64,000 bases of DNA from Gamsiella multidivaricata (lineage: Eukaryota > Mortierellomycota > Mortierellomycetes > Mortierellales > Mortierellaceae), in NCBI RefSeq assembly GCF_025024155.1, contig NW_026251724.1, positions 434,001-498,000 on the forward strand, read 5' to 3'. Made by a program: the position numbers and the translations under genes. Below, piece after piece: positions 23,214 through 34,869 of this stretch. Within the stretch, counting starts at the first letter, position 1. The number at the start of each line of letters is the position of its first letter. Below the pieces are notes generated by a model. That model did not search any database, was not told the DNA's origin, and saw only the letters and a program-made list of their open reading frames with translations.

Positions 23214-24491
23214 CTAGAAACGAAGACCTTTGACAAGTCCTTGGCCAATAGCTTTGCCAAAGTGCTCGAGAGCCCTGCCAAGTTCTCTTGGACCACCTTG
23301 GCCATTTTTCTTCATAAATCCTAGTTCCACCTGGGAATAGACGTCCCCTTGGTCGGCTGCTTTTTTAAACCACTTTCGGGCTTCGGTATAGTCTTCTGGA
23401 ACTCCATGGGCGTGTTTGAACATGATCCCTAGTTTACGCTGAGCATTGGTGTTTCCTTGGCTGCCAGCCTTTTCATACCACTTGGCGGCTTCGGAGGCGT
23501 CTTGATCCACGACCTCGCCATTTTCGTACATCTCGCCTAGCTTGTATTGCGCATTGGAATGTCCTTGGTTAGCAGCTTGAAGCAAACACCTCAAGGCTTC
23601 GTGATAGTTTTGGGAATCACCATCGCCCATTAAATGCGCCATCGCAGTGGAGGGTCCCTCGCTGCCCTGATTGCTGAGCGCCTCTTCGGGGTTATGAATG
23701 TTGCTGCTGCCGTTGTTCTGGGGAGTGGATTGCGGCGATCGATCTTGTGACTCTGCCGAGTTAAATGATGATTCGCTATGAACCTGGGGACATCGATCGC
23801 GTAGCTCTACCGAGTAAAATGATGATTCACTATCAACCTGCGGTGATCGATCTCGCGGCTCTACCGAGTTCAATGGAGAAATGCACGGTGATTCGCTATG
23901 AACCTGCGGACATCGATCTCGTGGCTCTATCGGGGCACTGACCGATGATACTCCACGATCCTGTGGCGCCGCTCTAGTTCTCCGAACTCGATTTCCATCT
24001 ACTAGTATATTGGCGAAAGAGAAAAAGTTAGAGTTCTAAGATTCTGCGGCTGCCGGATATTGAGAGTTGTCATGAACTGTGGGCTATGTCGAGGAGCAAT
24101 GTGGCGATTCGCAATCCTTAAATACCTGTTTCAGTGTCCGGGATTTCAACTACAACATCCAGGACAGTACCCGGACAATGCTTGATGCGGAAAGGCTCCA
24201 TTCTAGAAGGAAGATTAAAATCAAGTACATGTACATGGTCAGTACGATTTTTCTTCGCTGTCTCATTCCAAACATGTCTGGCGTTTAGTTTTGCGTCCTT
24301 TCTGGTTACCTGATTCCTACCGAGTCCCTCATCATACTGACGGTAACGTTACCGTTCTTGAGGTGTTTGACCCCAGGAAAGACTTGCTCGATGTCCTCCC
24401 AGTAAACGATATTCTGCCCGTCCACATGATGGAAAGTTATTTCCTCGATATCGATCTTCCCGATCAAGCGGAGGGATTGAGTCTCCTCCAT
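23214..24491 (-). CDS. Sel1-like repeat protein
   Basis: Minus-strand exons 24491-24310, 24202-24126 and 24001-23214 join in frame to 348 residues. The N-terminus has a compact beta-type domain (RLIGKIDIEEITFHHVDG, then VYWEDIEQVFPGVKH) that I have met in many Mortierella-type proteins; its function is unknown to me. An imperfect tandem repeat of about 20 residues follows, unit PRDRSPQVDSESSF. The C-terminal half contains about three and a half Sel1/TPR-like repeats (ALRCLLQAANQGHSNAQYKL, then AAKWYEKAGSQGNTNAQRKL, then ARKWFKKAADQGD). Sel1 repeats are alpha-solenoid scaffolds in signalling and ER-associated degradation. No signal peptide, TM or catalytic domain is seen, so an adaptor role is inferred. 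The protein stops abruptly after the fourth, partial repeat. Confidence 0.85.
23745..23965 (-). repeat. Coding minisatellite of about 60 bp in the Sel1 gene
   Basis: Four to five imperfect copies, each encoding about 20 residues around PRDR(S/C)PQV(H/D)SES. The copies differ by scattered substitutions and keep frame. Confidence 0.8.
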
Positions 24492-25956
24492 CGCTGCGTC
24501 TGGATGATTATAAGCGGGTGATGAGAGAAAAAAGCGAGTTTATGTGGGAAAGTGAGGAAGTGAGGGGGAGTTTGAGTGCTCGATAAGTAAAATAAGAAAA
24601 GGAAAAAAAAAAAAAAAAAAAAAAAAAAAGGAAAGAAAGAAAAGCTGTGTGGTGCTCATGGGGATTTATGTTAATAAAAAAAAAAAAAAAAAAAAAGAAA
24701 GAAAAGGTGTGTAGGAGACCGAGAGAGAGTGTGGGCGAAGTAGATCAAATTTAGTCTGTCGTTTTTCAAGGTGCATGCACCCCTGGTTTTACGCCACACC
24801 TCTTTCATGCAAACTTTGACTATATCTGTCAAGGTCTGGACAAGTAGGTAGACTATGTAAGCGAAGGATGGAGGAGCAAGAACAAGTACAAGGCAGGAAG
24901 GTGTTTTATTGCAGACTGGGGTTTGACTAGGGCAACTAGCTAGGTCTTTTACACGTGAATAAAGCATGACTCGGGATCCCAGCTCGGTAGCCTATATCCT
25001 CCTATAAGCTCCCGTGCTCGGAACCGCAACATAATGTAACTTTCATGGAACAGACAAGCAGGACACGGACAATCGTCTAGTTGGAATGGGCAAGCAACGT
25101 TAAACCAGCAGAGTCCCATTCACTTCTTCTTTCATTGGGTAGAAATAGCAGAAAAAAGAGTCGAAAGTCGAAAATAGTGCGCAATAAGGTTGACCAATAG
25201 GTCACTCCCCATCGGTTGGATTCAACTCCCATTTCTTCTACTTTTCTGACTTTTCTGTGGAAAGAAAAGGAAGGAAGACAAGGGGTGATAGCGCGTGGGG
25301 AGCAACAGATAAACATGTCCATAGTAACGTGTTATTCAGAAGCAAGATCCAACCCGCGGTTGAAAAAGATTTAACTCGGTCGAAGACTCGCGCTTTTAGA
25401 AAACATTTTCAACCGCTGAATTCAACTCACCCACTTTTTCGTGGCTGAGTGGGATTCAGGGCAGAAAGAAATTGATGCACGGACAGGGGGCGGTTGGGGC
25501 ACAGGAAAAGAATAAATTATGCAGGGACAAGGTGGTACAAGAACCTTTGCCTCCATCCAACAGTAACTCATGCCAGGAAACCGGGGTAGTCTAAGAATGA
25601 GTGCTATATTAACAGGTAGCGAAGAGGCCTTTTTATACGTTCTACGGGGCCGGCACAGCTCGGTCGAAGAGCTTGTTGGCATGTGGGACTGCTATCTAAG
25701 GCTTCGTCAGCCGACGCTTAAGCCCTGTTAGGGTTCCCTGGGGTCCAGTCCTGTGACAGCTTCTTCTCTGTCATCGTTATTTTCCTGCACATGGTATGGT
25801 TCTTTTTAAGTATCTTCTTTTCATAACTTGCGCATCGCTTAAAGGACTTACTTATATGAACTAATGCTGTATCGCCAACAATACTCGTGCTTTATAATTG
25901 ACTGAGTTGCGGGTTAACCAGCAGGTGTGCAAATACGTTACAATCGTAATCAGGCC
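24492..25956. other. Spacer with A-tracts
   Basis: No gene recognised. Two A-runs of about 25 and 20 bp (24603-24629, 24676-24696) sit in a short local duplication (A-run, GAAAGAAAG, then GTGTG). The rest, to the duplicated Tvp38 fragment, has no coding signal that I trust. Confidence 0.55.
24652..24672. repeat. 21-bp dispersed repeat, copy 2
   Basis: Exact match to 20488-20508, here directly followed by a long A-run. Confidence 0.7.
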
Positions 25957-26450
25957 GCGAGTACTGGGATTCCTGCACTTGAGTTGCGAATGTAGTTTAC
26001 TGCTGGCTCCAAGACTACACTCGACCACAAAATAAATCGTGCTCAGTTGATTTTGAGCATTGACAATGTCCGTTCACATGCGCTGCACTGCGGTGCGGTG
26101 CGGTGCAAGGGACGAAAAGAAAGTAGCTCAGAAAAAGATGCCATGCTTTTCTTGTTGCTTACGCTGAAATATCTGCTTCTCTAGGAGAAAGAACGTTATG
26201 ACAAAGGCAACCCCAACTGTAACCACAATTCCTGCTGTGATCTTTTGGCCTCTTGTCATGTCCCGGAGACGCTCCTTGATCGTTAGGACAGTTCTGGGCG
26301 CCATTTTTTAGGGTCTCTGCTTTTCTAATAAGTGCCTAGAGGGAAGAGTGCATGGTTAGCGACTCGATTAAGCTGTGTAGGGGAGAGGAAAAGGTGAATG
26401 AGTGTGACTATAATCTCACCAAGAATCGTTTTAGTAGTGCAGTCGTGGAG
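25957..26450 (-). pseudogene. Truncated duplicate of the Tvp38-type gene (promoter, exon 1, part of exon 2)
   Basis: Near-identical copy of 21965-22458 at a constant offset of 3992 bp. Exon 1 (26304-26163) keeps its ATG and donor GTAAGC. Exon 2 begins at 26014 and is cut at 25957, inside the codons for PVLAAIM. The remaining five exons are absent, so no VTT domain can be made. Because the promoter was copied with the ATG, the fragment might still be transcribed, giving a truncated N-terminal peptide with one TM segment. The very high identity suggests a recent event; the upstream part has diverged by small deletions. Confidence 0.88.
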
Positions 26451-27126
26451 ATGAGGCTCAGTGCAGAATGAGGTAAGGCAGAGATGGAAGAGTGAGGGTG
26501 AGAGCGAGAGTGAGATGAATGAGAATTGAATGTGGGGCAGGGAACACACAATCTTGTTCGCCTTTAAGTTTGGCTGCGAAAATAGGAGCCCTGGATAGAT
26601 ACATGGACAGCCCGTATTTGATCCCCTTATAGACAGTAGCTGCCACTGTCAATGGAAAGGGTCATGCTGCAACCGATCCAACCACTCGCTTAGTATACCG
26701 TTGTTGCAGAGTGATTAAAGGAGGGAAGGCATTACTGAGAGGTACGCTGGGATGGATGTGTCCAGCTGGATCCCTGAGTCCATAAGTCTTCGTTGATTGC
26801 TTTATCTTTCCGGAATCAAGTTGGTGCAGGGCAGAATAGGGCTCGATTCCATACCTAGTATTTTGACACGCGACAGCGGCGGTAAGGATGAATAAATGGT
26901 CTGGTTACAAGCCTGGACACATAACTACCGAGTAATGGCTTCAGTGCATTTCAACGTAAAATCCCCAGCCATAGCTGCGTGGTGGCCACAGAGGAGCAAC
27001 ATGCCAATGTATTTTAACCCGTGCCATGCATGAATGCTACATTTCCTGTGCTGTCACATCTTGTAGTCTATCGCTCATTACTTTTTCTTCTCATTCCTCC
27101 TCCTCATTCATTTCCTCATCCCAAGT
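26451..27126. other. Upstream spacer of the ENGase gene
   Basis: Degenerate tail of the duplicated Tvp38 promoter (to about 26580), then unique DNA without coding signal. A C/T-rich stretch (27060-27120) precedes the ENGase ATG. Confidence 0.55.
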
Positions 27127-30100
27127 ATGGTCTCGATCCAAGACACTACCATTCCCAGAAGTAAACCTCTCAAGTCCTTCAAGGACCTGCTTGCCTGGCA
27201 GCCAGGGCAGGACGAATACAATGTTGCTCATACACCACTCCATCCCAGACCTGAGTTACTGCGTCGTGGAGTCAGGTATCATCGCCACGGTTCTGATAAA
27301 CCAGTCCCGGAAACTTCTCCTGAAACCCATGATTCCGGTCTTGAGGGTTGCAAGGTCATTGTTTGCCATGATATGGCTGGAGGTAAATGAACATGGCCCT
27401 TCCACTCCGCTCCTTGATAAGTACAGCGATTCTATTCCAATGAAGGAATAATTTCCCACGAGATACTGATGTGTTCCCCTTGGGGCGGTTTTTTATTTTA
27501 TTTTTTATTTCGATAGGCTACGCAGAGGATGTTTGGCCTCAAGGGAACGACTACAACACGATCTATAGCATCCAGTACTGGAATTATATCGACACCTTCA
27601 TCTACTTTTCCCATTACCGAATCACCATTCCTCCTCCTGTCTGGACCAATGCCGCCCACAAGAACGGAGTCCGCTGTCTCGGAACCATCATCACAGAATG
27701 GTTGGAGGGTGTCCTTGAGACGGATGAAATGGTCAGTGGGCCCGGTCAGGAATTCGTGAACGAGGACGGGGACGATGTGGTCGATCGGAGATGGTTCAGT
27801 AGAACCTATGCGGATAAGCTCGTTGATATGGCGGTGTACTACAAGTTTGATGGGTGGTTCATTAATATTGAGAGTATACTCAGGGGTGGCGCGAAGCAGG
27901 CCAACCAGACCATTGCCTTTTTGGCATACCTTCGGGCACAGATTCATGCTAGGATCCCTGGAGGTGAACTTGTTTGGTATGACAGTGTGGTCTCGTCGAC
28001 GGGTGAGGTAAACTGGCAGGACAGGCTCACTCCTGAGAACTATCAGTTTTTTGAACAGAGCGATGGTAAGGTGTGCATACTCAATATGTACTGCATAATT
28101 CTTCCTACAGCTCGATAGGGTATTAATTTACCTCGTAATGGAATAGGTATCTTTACGAATTACACCTGGAAGGAACAGTTTGTTGGCGAGTCTGTCGCTC
28201 TAGCTGGTCCTCGGAATAGAGACGTCTACACTGGGATTGACATCTGGGGCAGTAAGTCCTTCACTCTTTGTTACTTTTCGCCTAGCTGAAAGAAGAGCAC
28301 CGAACTAGAAGAGAAAACCGCTTTTTTTTTTTATTGGTGAGCATAGGAAATACATTTGGTGGTGGAGGCTTCTCAACTTACAGGGCTCTCGAAGTCATCC
28401 AGCGCGAAAAAACATCGTGTGCGCTCTTTGCTCCGGCATGGACGTATGAGTCGCTCGGTAAGGAGAAGTTCATGAGAAACGACCGGCGCTTCTGGATAGG
28501 CTCCCTGGGAGCTGGCAAACACTTCGAGGGTCGTCCTCCATCTTCATCTCCAGACCAGGCTTCTCGATTGTTATCAGGTGAGCAGTGGGCGAACCCAGCT
28601 GGTGGAAATAAAGACGGCAAAGATGGTGAGGTGGATCGCAAGCAACAGCCGGAATTCTTGCCAGTGTCGGCGTATATCCCAGCACGACCATCGGGGACTT
28701 CCTCATGGTTCTATTCCAATTTTGACCGTGGGTTTGGCACTGGATTCTGGGTCAACGGCAAGGTAAAATATAGTGTCATTCGATCAGGTTTTTACAACGA
28801 CTTTTGCTTCTGAAAATAACCAGATAATGGCAATTTTGCGTGTACTAGAAAGTCTCTGACAAGCCATGGTCGCATCTGTCACATCAGTCCCTGTCGCCAT
28901 CGTTGAACAAAGAAGTCCTTATACTTGGTCCGGACTCTTCCAACTGTGTCCCAGTGTTGGAGCGTTCATTCATCAACTGGATTCTGTTACCCGAGGACGC
29001 TTATAACGGTGGGACTTCAGTCGTGATCTACGATATCTTCTGGAGCCTGGCAACATCGTCTTTTCAGCCTGCGACTCCTGCGACTGACCTCTCTTTGCCG
29101 GAGAAAGCGTTGCATTCTGGAATAAGAACCATCCTGGTTCCATTATTCGATACGTTGATTTCTTTACCTCACGCTCAGAGTTCGTCCGTCGAGTTAATCT
29201 ACAAGCCCCATCAGGATCAAGTCCAAGTCGGCATCCATATGGGTATGCTCTCAGCTGGGCTCCACAAGGATCAGGCTCAGGACCAGGACCAGGACCAGGA
29301 CCAATGCAGGACCGGCCGCAAAATCTCCAAGCAGGAATTTTCGCAGCTGATACGCCCAGAGATCAAGACGCCGACAATCCAGTCCAGGGAACAGGGCTCT
29401 GTTTCGAAAATTGACATCTCAGCCAGCTCAACTTCAAAGAAGCAAGGACCTGTCTGCTTGATGACGCTGGATGACCCAGGGGCCTCCAATGCTCTAGAGA
29501 CCGGATTTGTATTGAATCCATCCTCATCGCCCCAGGATGATGACAGGCAGGTGTACCGTGTCGAGACACTGGCTGGCGGTTGGCAACGTCTGATCCTCAA
29601 TTTGTCCAGCCTGGTTAATTGCCAGGATATGCCTGGAGTTGCGGTGTCCCAGCTGGGGGTCACGGTAACGTACGAGCAGGAGGAGAGAACCGGTGATCAA
29701 AAGATGGAATGGAATCCGTTAGTGACTCTTGGATCCTTGGCGGTGGTGCCAACTTGGAGTCTGTATCGCAAGGGGTCATGCGTCCAGGGTCTGCGGAGCG
29801 AGGAAAGTCGGTTCGTCTTTTTGGAACGACTGATTCCATGGAACGCGAGCATACAAGGAGCCCTTCAAGGACAACCAGAACAGGGTGTGATTGCAACATT
29901 GGGCAAGGATCACAAACATTCCTGGATCTCAGTATCATCGACGCTCACATGGGATATAGGCTTTCCTATTGCTCACCAAAGTGCCTCATCTGCTGACCCA
30001 ATCTCCACAACCGAGTACAGCCATTACTGCGTCTATGTTTCTCTGGAAAAGAAGAAGCCAGAGTTGAGAAGCACCGAGACCGGCAAAGATGGGGAGCCCA

Positions 30101-30348
30101 AAGAAGGAGCAGGACATCTGATGTTTGTTGGCACTGCCTTTACGACCCGCTATCGGGTATCAGATTACGAAATCACGCTAAAGCATGTGCATGTGCCTGA
30201 GACAATGCTCAGCGAGGACGTCTCAATCTCAGACGCAGAAGTCGCCCTGAGACAAACGGATCAAGAGATTTGGGCGTGGGTCCAGGGCATTCGTAGAGAT
30301 GGACGGGCAGATGAAAAGCAGGACTGGGGCAAAACTCGATTGTTATAA
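27127..30348 (+). CDS. Cytosolic endo-beta-N-acetylglucosaminidase (GH85)
   Basis: Cleaves the chitobiose core of N-glycans, releasing free oligosaccharide from misfolded glycoproteins or imported material. Exons 27127-27382, 27517-28065, 28147-28251, 28347-28762 and 28849-30348 join in frame to 941 residues, within the family range. GH85 hallmarks: LLAWQPGQDEYNVA near residue 20, CHDMAGGYAEDVWPQG near 80, and the catalytic loop DGWFINIE at 197-204. In that loop Asn202 positions the substrate N-acetyl group and Glu204 is the acid/base, as in Mucor Endo-M. Later blocks are GIDIWGRNTFGGGG and APAWTYE. The long C-terminal half is beta-rich (carbohydrate-binding-like). No signal peptide is seen, so a cytosolic enzyme like human ENGase is inferred. 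A (GACCAG)n run encodes DQDQDQDQDQ. Confidence 0.93.
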
Positions 30349-30464
30349 ACGAGTGAGGAGCTAGAGTTATCCTAGCTTTTTATTTATTCTCTTATTTATT
30401 TAGTATTGTTATATACATCATTTACAAGGGTATGGACGCTTTCCCAAGCGTTTTTGTTATGTGG

Positions 30465-30470
30465 AATAAA
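30465..30470 (+). terminator. Probable polyadenylation signal of the ENGase gene
   Basis: AATAAA about 117 bp past the ENGase stop, in the 144-bp gap to the convergent F-box gene. A T14 tract follows. Confidence 0.4.
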
Positions 30471-30492
30471 AAGAACTCCTTTTTTTTTTTTT

Positions 30493-32477
30493 TTAGACAA
30501 TGACCAAACTACGCCGATCTTCTTGCAGGTTCATGCCCCACTTGAAAGCGAGCGAATCGCAGATCATGATCCTAGGATAGCGCTTTGTGGCACTCGTGGT
30601 AGCTTCACCATCCAACGACAACGACGCAGACCTATGATTCGGATAGACCAAACGTGGAAGACGTGAGCAATGGTATGAGAGGGCCAGGTCTGTGAGCTGT
30701 GGACAGAATCGGAGTAGGTTCAGGTCGAAATAGGCCACTGCTGGGCCTCGCAAGGACATTGTCCGCAGTCGAGGCAGAGGCCAGTTCCACGTCAGGTGCG
30801 AGGGTGGGACTGGATTCGATGGATTTGCTGCTGCTGCTGCTGCTGCTGCTGTTGCTGCTGTTGCTGCTGTTGCATTGGTCGTAGAGTTCTGACCACCGCT
30901 GATGCCTGTCAGGATCTCCTGATGCCACAGCGCCGATAGTTCTGGTGAGGTATTGAAGGGATTGAGCGTCGACTGGGCTGCAGCGGTGGCGGTGCTGAAG
31001 GGGTTGGTGCTGCTGGGCTGGAGTGCATCCTGCAGGAGGTTGATCCCAAGGAACGACGGCTGCGGAGTATCGCCCGTGACCATAAAGTGTGGGGGCGGCA
31101 TCTCGAAATGGTTCTCGGGCGGCTTTGTCATATCCGAATACATAGACACCTGTATCGATTCGAGTGTGTCCTGGAACGCAAAGATAACGTCCTTGAATGC
31201 TCCCAAAACATCGGTCGTATGGCCAAACAAGGTTACATTCTTGAGCGGCGATAAGCACGCTGGCTGACGACCGCGCGAGTCTGACCAGAGAGACTCTGTT
31301 CGCGACGCAAACAGATCCCGTCGCGAATGTGGTCTTCCCGATGCTGTTGTTGTTGATAGCATTGTCGTACCGGCACGTCTCTCGACAGCCCATGTGAAGA
31401 GGTGTGGGTGTGGCACGATAATCGAGAGCTCCTCCAGGACCAGACACCGCTTCAGCAGCTCATCAAACATCTCTGGTCGGGGCACATCCATGTGGTGACA
31501 AATCAGTAACTTTCTCAGATGGTCCGTACAAATTGACTCCAGTCCCGAAAACACCCCCGTCCAGATTGACAGGTCCAGTACCTCCAACCGCTCCATCGTC
31601 TTGATCGTCTGCAGAACCGATTTGGACATATCGTACGAGTAATGATAGGACTGCCTGACCTGAATCTCACGCAGCTGTCCAGGGAAGGCCTTTTGGTGTC
31701 GCTGAATGAAGAGCTGCGGTACAGGGACTGCATTGTGGACGATGGTATCCGCATGATCAATCACAATCCTGCGCAGACCTGACAGCCGCTCCGGAATTCC
31801 AGGTAGGAGCACGTTGAGCGAAGGATGATACCAATGGGAACAATTCATCCCCAGCGAGAGCGACTCCATTTTTCCAGAGGTGTAAAAGAGCAGGAGTAAT
31901 TCCAAAAAGTCGACATCTCGAAGTTCCCATAGGTTCTTGTTCCGTTTAGCACGACCGCCTCTCCAACGACGATATCGATCCCTTCGAAAGCTAAACGGCA
32001 GCTCCATAAGGTCATCCTCCTCCTCGTCCGGCTCCTCCAGATCGTGGCGAGTATCGTAAACAAATCCGGTCGCTGTGCCAACGGTGTCCTGTCGATCGGA
32101 TGCGGAGTGTTTGCCCATGATCCTCCTGGAAGTCCGTTTCACGAGACCCTGCAGACGCGCGTGCCAGGATGGTCGAGCGTCGCCGAGGATCTGATGGACT
32201 AGGGTCATGTTCGAGGCTGCCGACCAGGAACGGACCTCTGTGTGGGTGACATAGGAAAGGTAGTTGACCATCGGTGGTGGCTCGGTCGAGAGCCGGATGA
32301 TGGTTTTGGTGAGTTCCGGGGGGAACTTGAGCTTTGGTGAATTCGGCCTGCCTAATCCTGGGATGCGTCGTGTCTCGGGTTGGTGCGTCTCTGCGTCCCA
32401 GACAATGGGAATCTTTTCGATCCTGGTCAGATGGGGTGACGGCTTCGATTGTGATCCTCTGCCCTTGTCCTTGCCCT

Positions 32478-32518
<41 letters not shown>

Positions 32519-33444
32519 TTATCCTTGCCCTTGTCCTTTGTCTGCTCGCCCGCAAACTCGCGTGCACGATGATGGGTACTCCCGAATTTCTGAAAGAGCG
32601 ACTTGAGAAGCGATCTATCGCCTTCGGCCTGGTCGGGCCCACCCTGCTGTGTGTATTTTGTAGCTATGGCTATTGTCATTCCATCAAAGTCTGGATTGCT
32701 GGTATCAGAGAGAGTGAGTGTAGTAGAGTGGCTATGAGGGCCTAGGATGTTGGTTGCAGAGGCTGAAGAGGAAGTCGTCGAGGAGGTCAAAGAGGGCGCG
32801 GTGGGTCTTTCCCAGCCAGTTGCGCGCACAGGTGCATCGACATGGCGGGCTGCAGCAGACACCGTTGTGGTGGGTATCGTCCTGGATGTATCCGCTGTGG
32901 CCGGTGCTTCCTTATCGCTCCGTCGCACCGCTGCCACAGCTCGGGCTAGGGGTGTTTCGGACCAGAAGGTGGGGTTGTTGGACCTCTTTTTCTTGTCTGC
33001 GTCGGGGTCGATTGGAGTGATTTTGTTGATGGTCCTGGTGCAGCAGAGGAGGAGGGTCCGAATCAGCTTTGTCTGGCGTTCTATCACGCCCTTGTAAACG
33101 GACCGTTTCCAGACCCAGCGGGCGGAGAGTCGGAAGGGATCCCGGTAGAGCAAGGGGACGACGAGGTGGAAGAACTTTTTGTTGACGCAGAGAAGGGGGA
33201 AGAGATCCTGGACGCCCTGGCTGGCGACCCATTGGACTAGGAGGGCCAGACACTCGTTTGGGAGGGACATAAGGGAGCGCGGGGGGTAGGGGTGCCGCGA
33301 GGAGGGATGGATGGTGTCTGAGGATGTGGGAGTGGCAGTTGGAGTAGCGGGAGAAGGCCCCGTTGGAGTGGCCGCAGCAGGAGTACTCCGCCTGGCCAGT
33401 GCAGAGGAGGAGGAGGAGGAGGACATGGCTGAGGGTGTTTTCAT
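30493..33444 (-). CDS. Large F-box protein with LRR-like region
   Basis: Single-exon frame of 983 residues. After a Ser/Thr/Pro-rich leader, residues about 57-105 read RSLMSLPNECLALLVQWV, then LFPLLCVNKKFFHLVVPLLY. This is an F-box, which binds Skp1 in SCF ubiquitin ligases. The distal part has leucine-spaced segments (RLEVLDLSIWTGVFSGLE; LRTMSLRGPAVAYFDLNLLR) typical of irregular LRR substrate-binding regions in fungal F-box proteins. The substrate is unknown. Two low-complexity insertions come from microsatellites: a (GM)n run from CCCATG hexamers and a poly-Ala run from GCT/GCN triplets. Convergent with the ENGase gene; no functional link is proven, although some animal F-box proteins recognise N-glycans. 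Confidence 0.82.
30826..30876 (-). repeat. Triplet repeat (GCT/GTT) coding poly-Ala
   Basis: About 16 triplets, mostly CTG on the plus strand, inside the F-box frame. Confidence 0.85.
32478..32520 (-). repeat. Hexamer repeat CCCATG coding (Gly-Met)n
   Basis: About seven copies in frame in the F-box gene, flanked by related CCCTTG units. Confidence 0.9.
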
Positions 33445-34869
33445 ATATATGTTGTTGTGCGATAGGAGGAGGAGGAGGGGGAGGGGGAGGGGGAGGAGGG
33501 AAAGACGAGTTTGAAAGAGAAGGAATGAGAAGGAATGAGGAGGAATGAGGAGAGAAGAGGAGAGAAGAGAGGCGATGGGAAGGCGATGGGGTGTGGAGAG
33601 GGAGAGGGAGAGGGGGAGGGAGTGTGGAGGAGGAGCGAGGTGTGACGAGGAAGTGTGAAGAGGAGAGAGAGTATAAAGAGGGGGAGCGAGGGAGGGAGTG
33701 ATACAGCGAGAGAAGAGAGAGAAAGACAGGAACGGGGGGGGGAGATACGGGCGAGAAAAGGAGTCGAGCGTAGACTAAGAAGGGTTTCTCGCGCGAGAGA
33801 GGTGGGGAGGGGGACATGTGCCCTCCTGCGCCTGTGTGTGGACAGATGCGTATTCCCACTGCCGCCCAACACCCACACGGACCAGACGCACGCAATTGCC
33901 ACCTCGCTCCTCCTGCTGCTGCTGCTGCTGCTGCAGACACACGAGCCAACTACGAGACCAGACTAGCCGACTAGATTCAGACAACAGGCCAGGGATCCTA
34001 TCCACCTGTTTGCTGTTCACAGCCACATCCACACCCACACCTCACACACCCACACCCCACACACCCACACTCACTCACTCACTCACTCGTCCTCCCCTCC
34101 ATTCATCCGTCGACGCTGTATGCCCACGCAGGCAACCAACCTAGACTCCAGTAGGCTACTGAGGATAGACTGCGTGGATACCATGAACACAGCAATTGGA
34201 CTACAAATAAAACAATAAAGCTGTGTCTTGCTGTGTTTGTATTTTGTAGTTTGTATTTGAATCTGTTTCCGTAGCTATAACTGTATCTGTATCTGTATCT
34301 GTGTCTGTATCGATCGCATGGATCGCTTGGTACGCCTCCCTCTTTCTTTTTTAAAACCGCCCTTTTACCGTTTCTATCTTTTTTTTTTTTTTTTTTTTTT
34401 TTCCCTTTTCTTTCATCCCAGATCCAGCCAGGAACCTGGCCCGAGGCACTCGTTCCTAGACCATACATAAACCAATCTCTTTCTTGGCATGCACGAAAAA
34501 GACAGGGGTGGGGGGAGGAAAGAATATATGTGTGTTGACTTACTGATCTATTTTGTTTGCATGCTACGATATGCACAATATGGGCGGACGGCCTACAGTG
34601 ATATGAAAATACAGACACATCAATAGATAGATCCATGTCCCTCTTGTTGTTTGTTGTTTTTGCTGTTTGTTACAGTGCAATACCACGGGTAAATGAGCGA
34701 TCCATGCGTTGGACAAACCAAAACCAAGCCAAACCAATTTAGGGGGAGGAGGGATGAAAGGTTTTACTTCAGCACCAAGGGGGGGAAACTGGAAACTATG
34801 GTACAATTGCAACCGGGGATAAAGATGAGAATTATGCTGCATCTCTCTTAATTGGGCACTAAACAACCA
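33445..34869. other. F-box promoter and transporter 3' flank, microsatellite-rich
   Basis: No gene recognised. GGAGGA and GAGAGG tracts (33405-33720), a CTG run (33911-33935), CACACC and CACT runs (34020-34090), CTGTAT repeats (34278-34310) and a T22 run (34381-34402) follow one another. The long open frames here are products of repeat composition. Confidence 0.6.

Noticed and set aside
23745..23965. Possible CRISPR-like regular repeats
   Set aside because: The repeats are contiguous, in frame and protein-coding; there are no spacers.
33441..33949. Two long minus-strand Ser/Pro/Leu-rich frames upstream of the F-box ATG
   Set aside because: Low-complexity translation of CCT/TCC tracts; the F-box frame has its own ATG and domain support.
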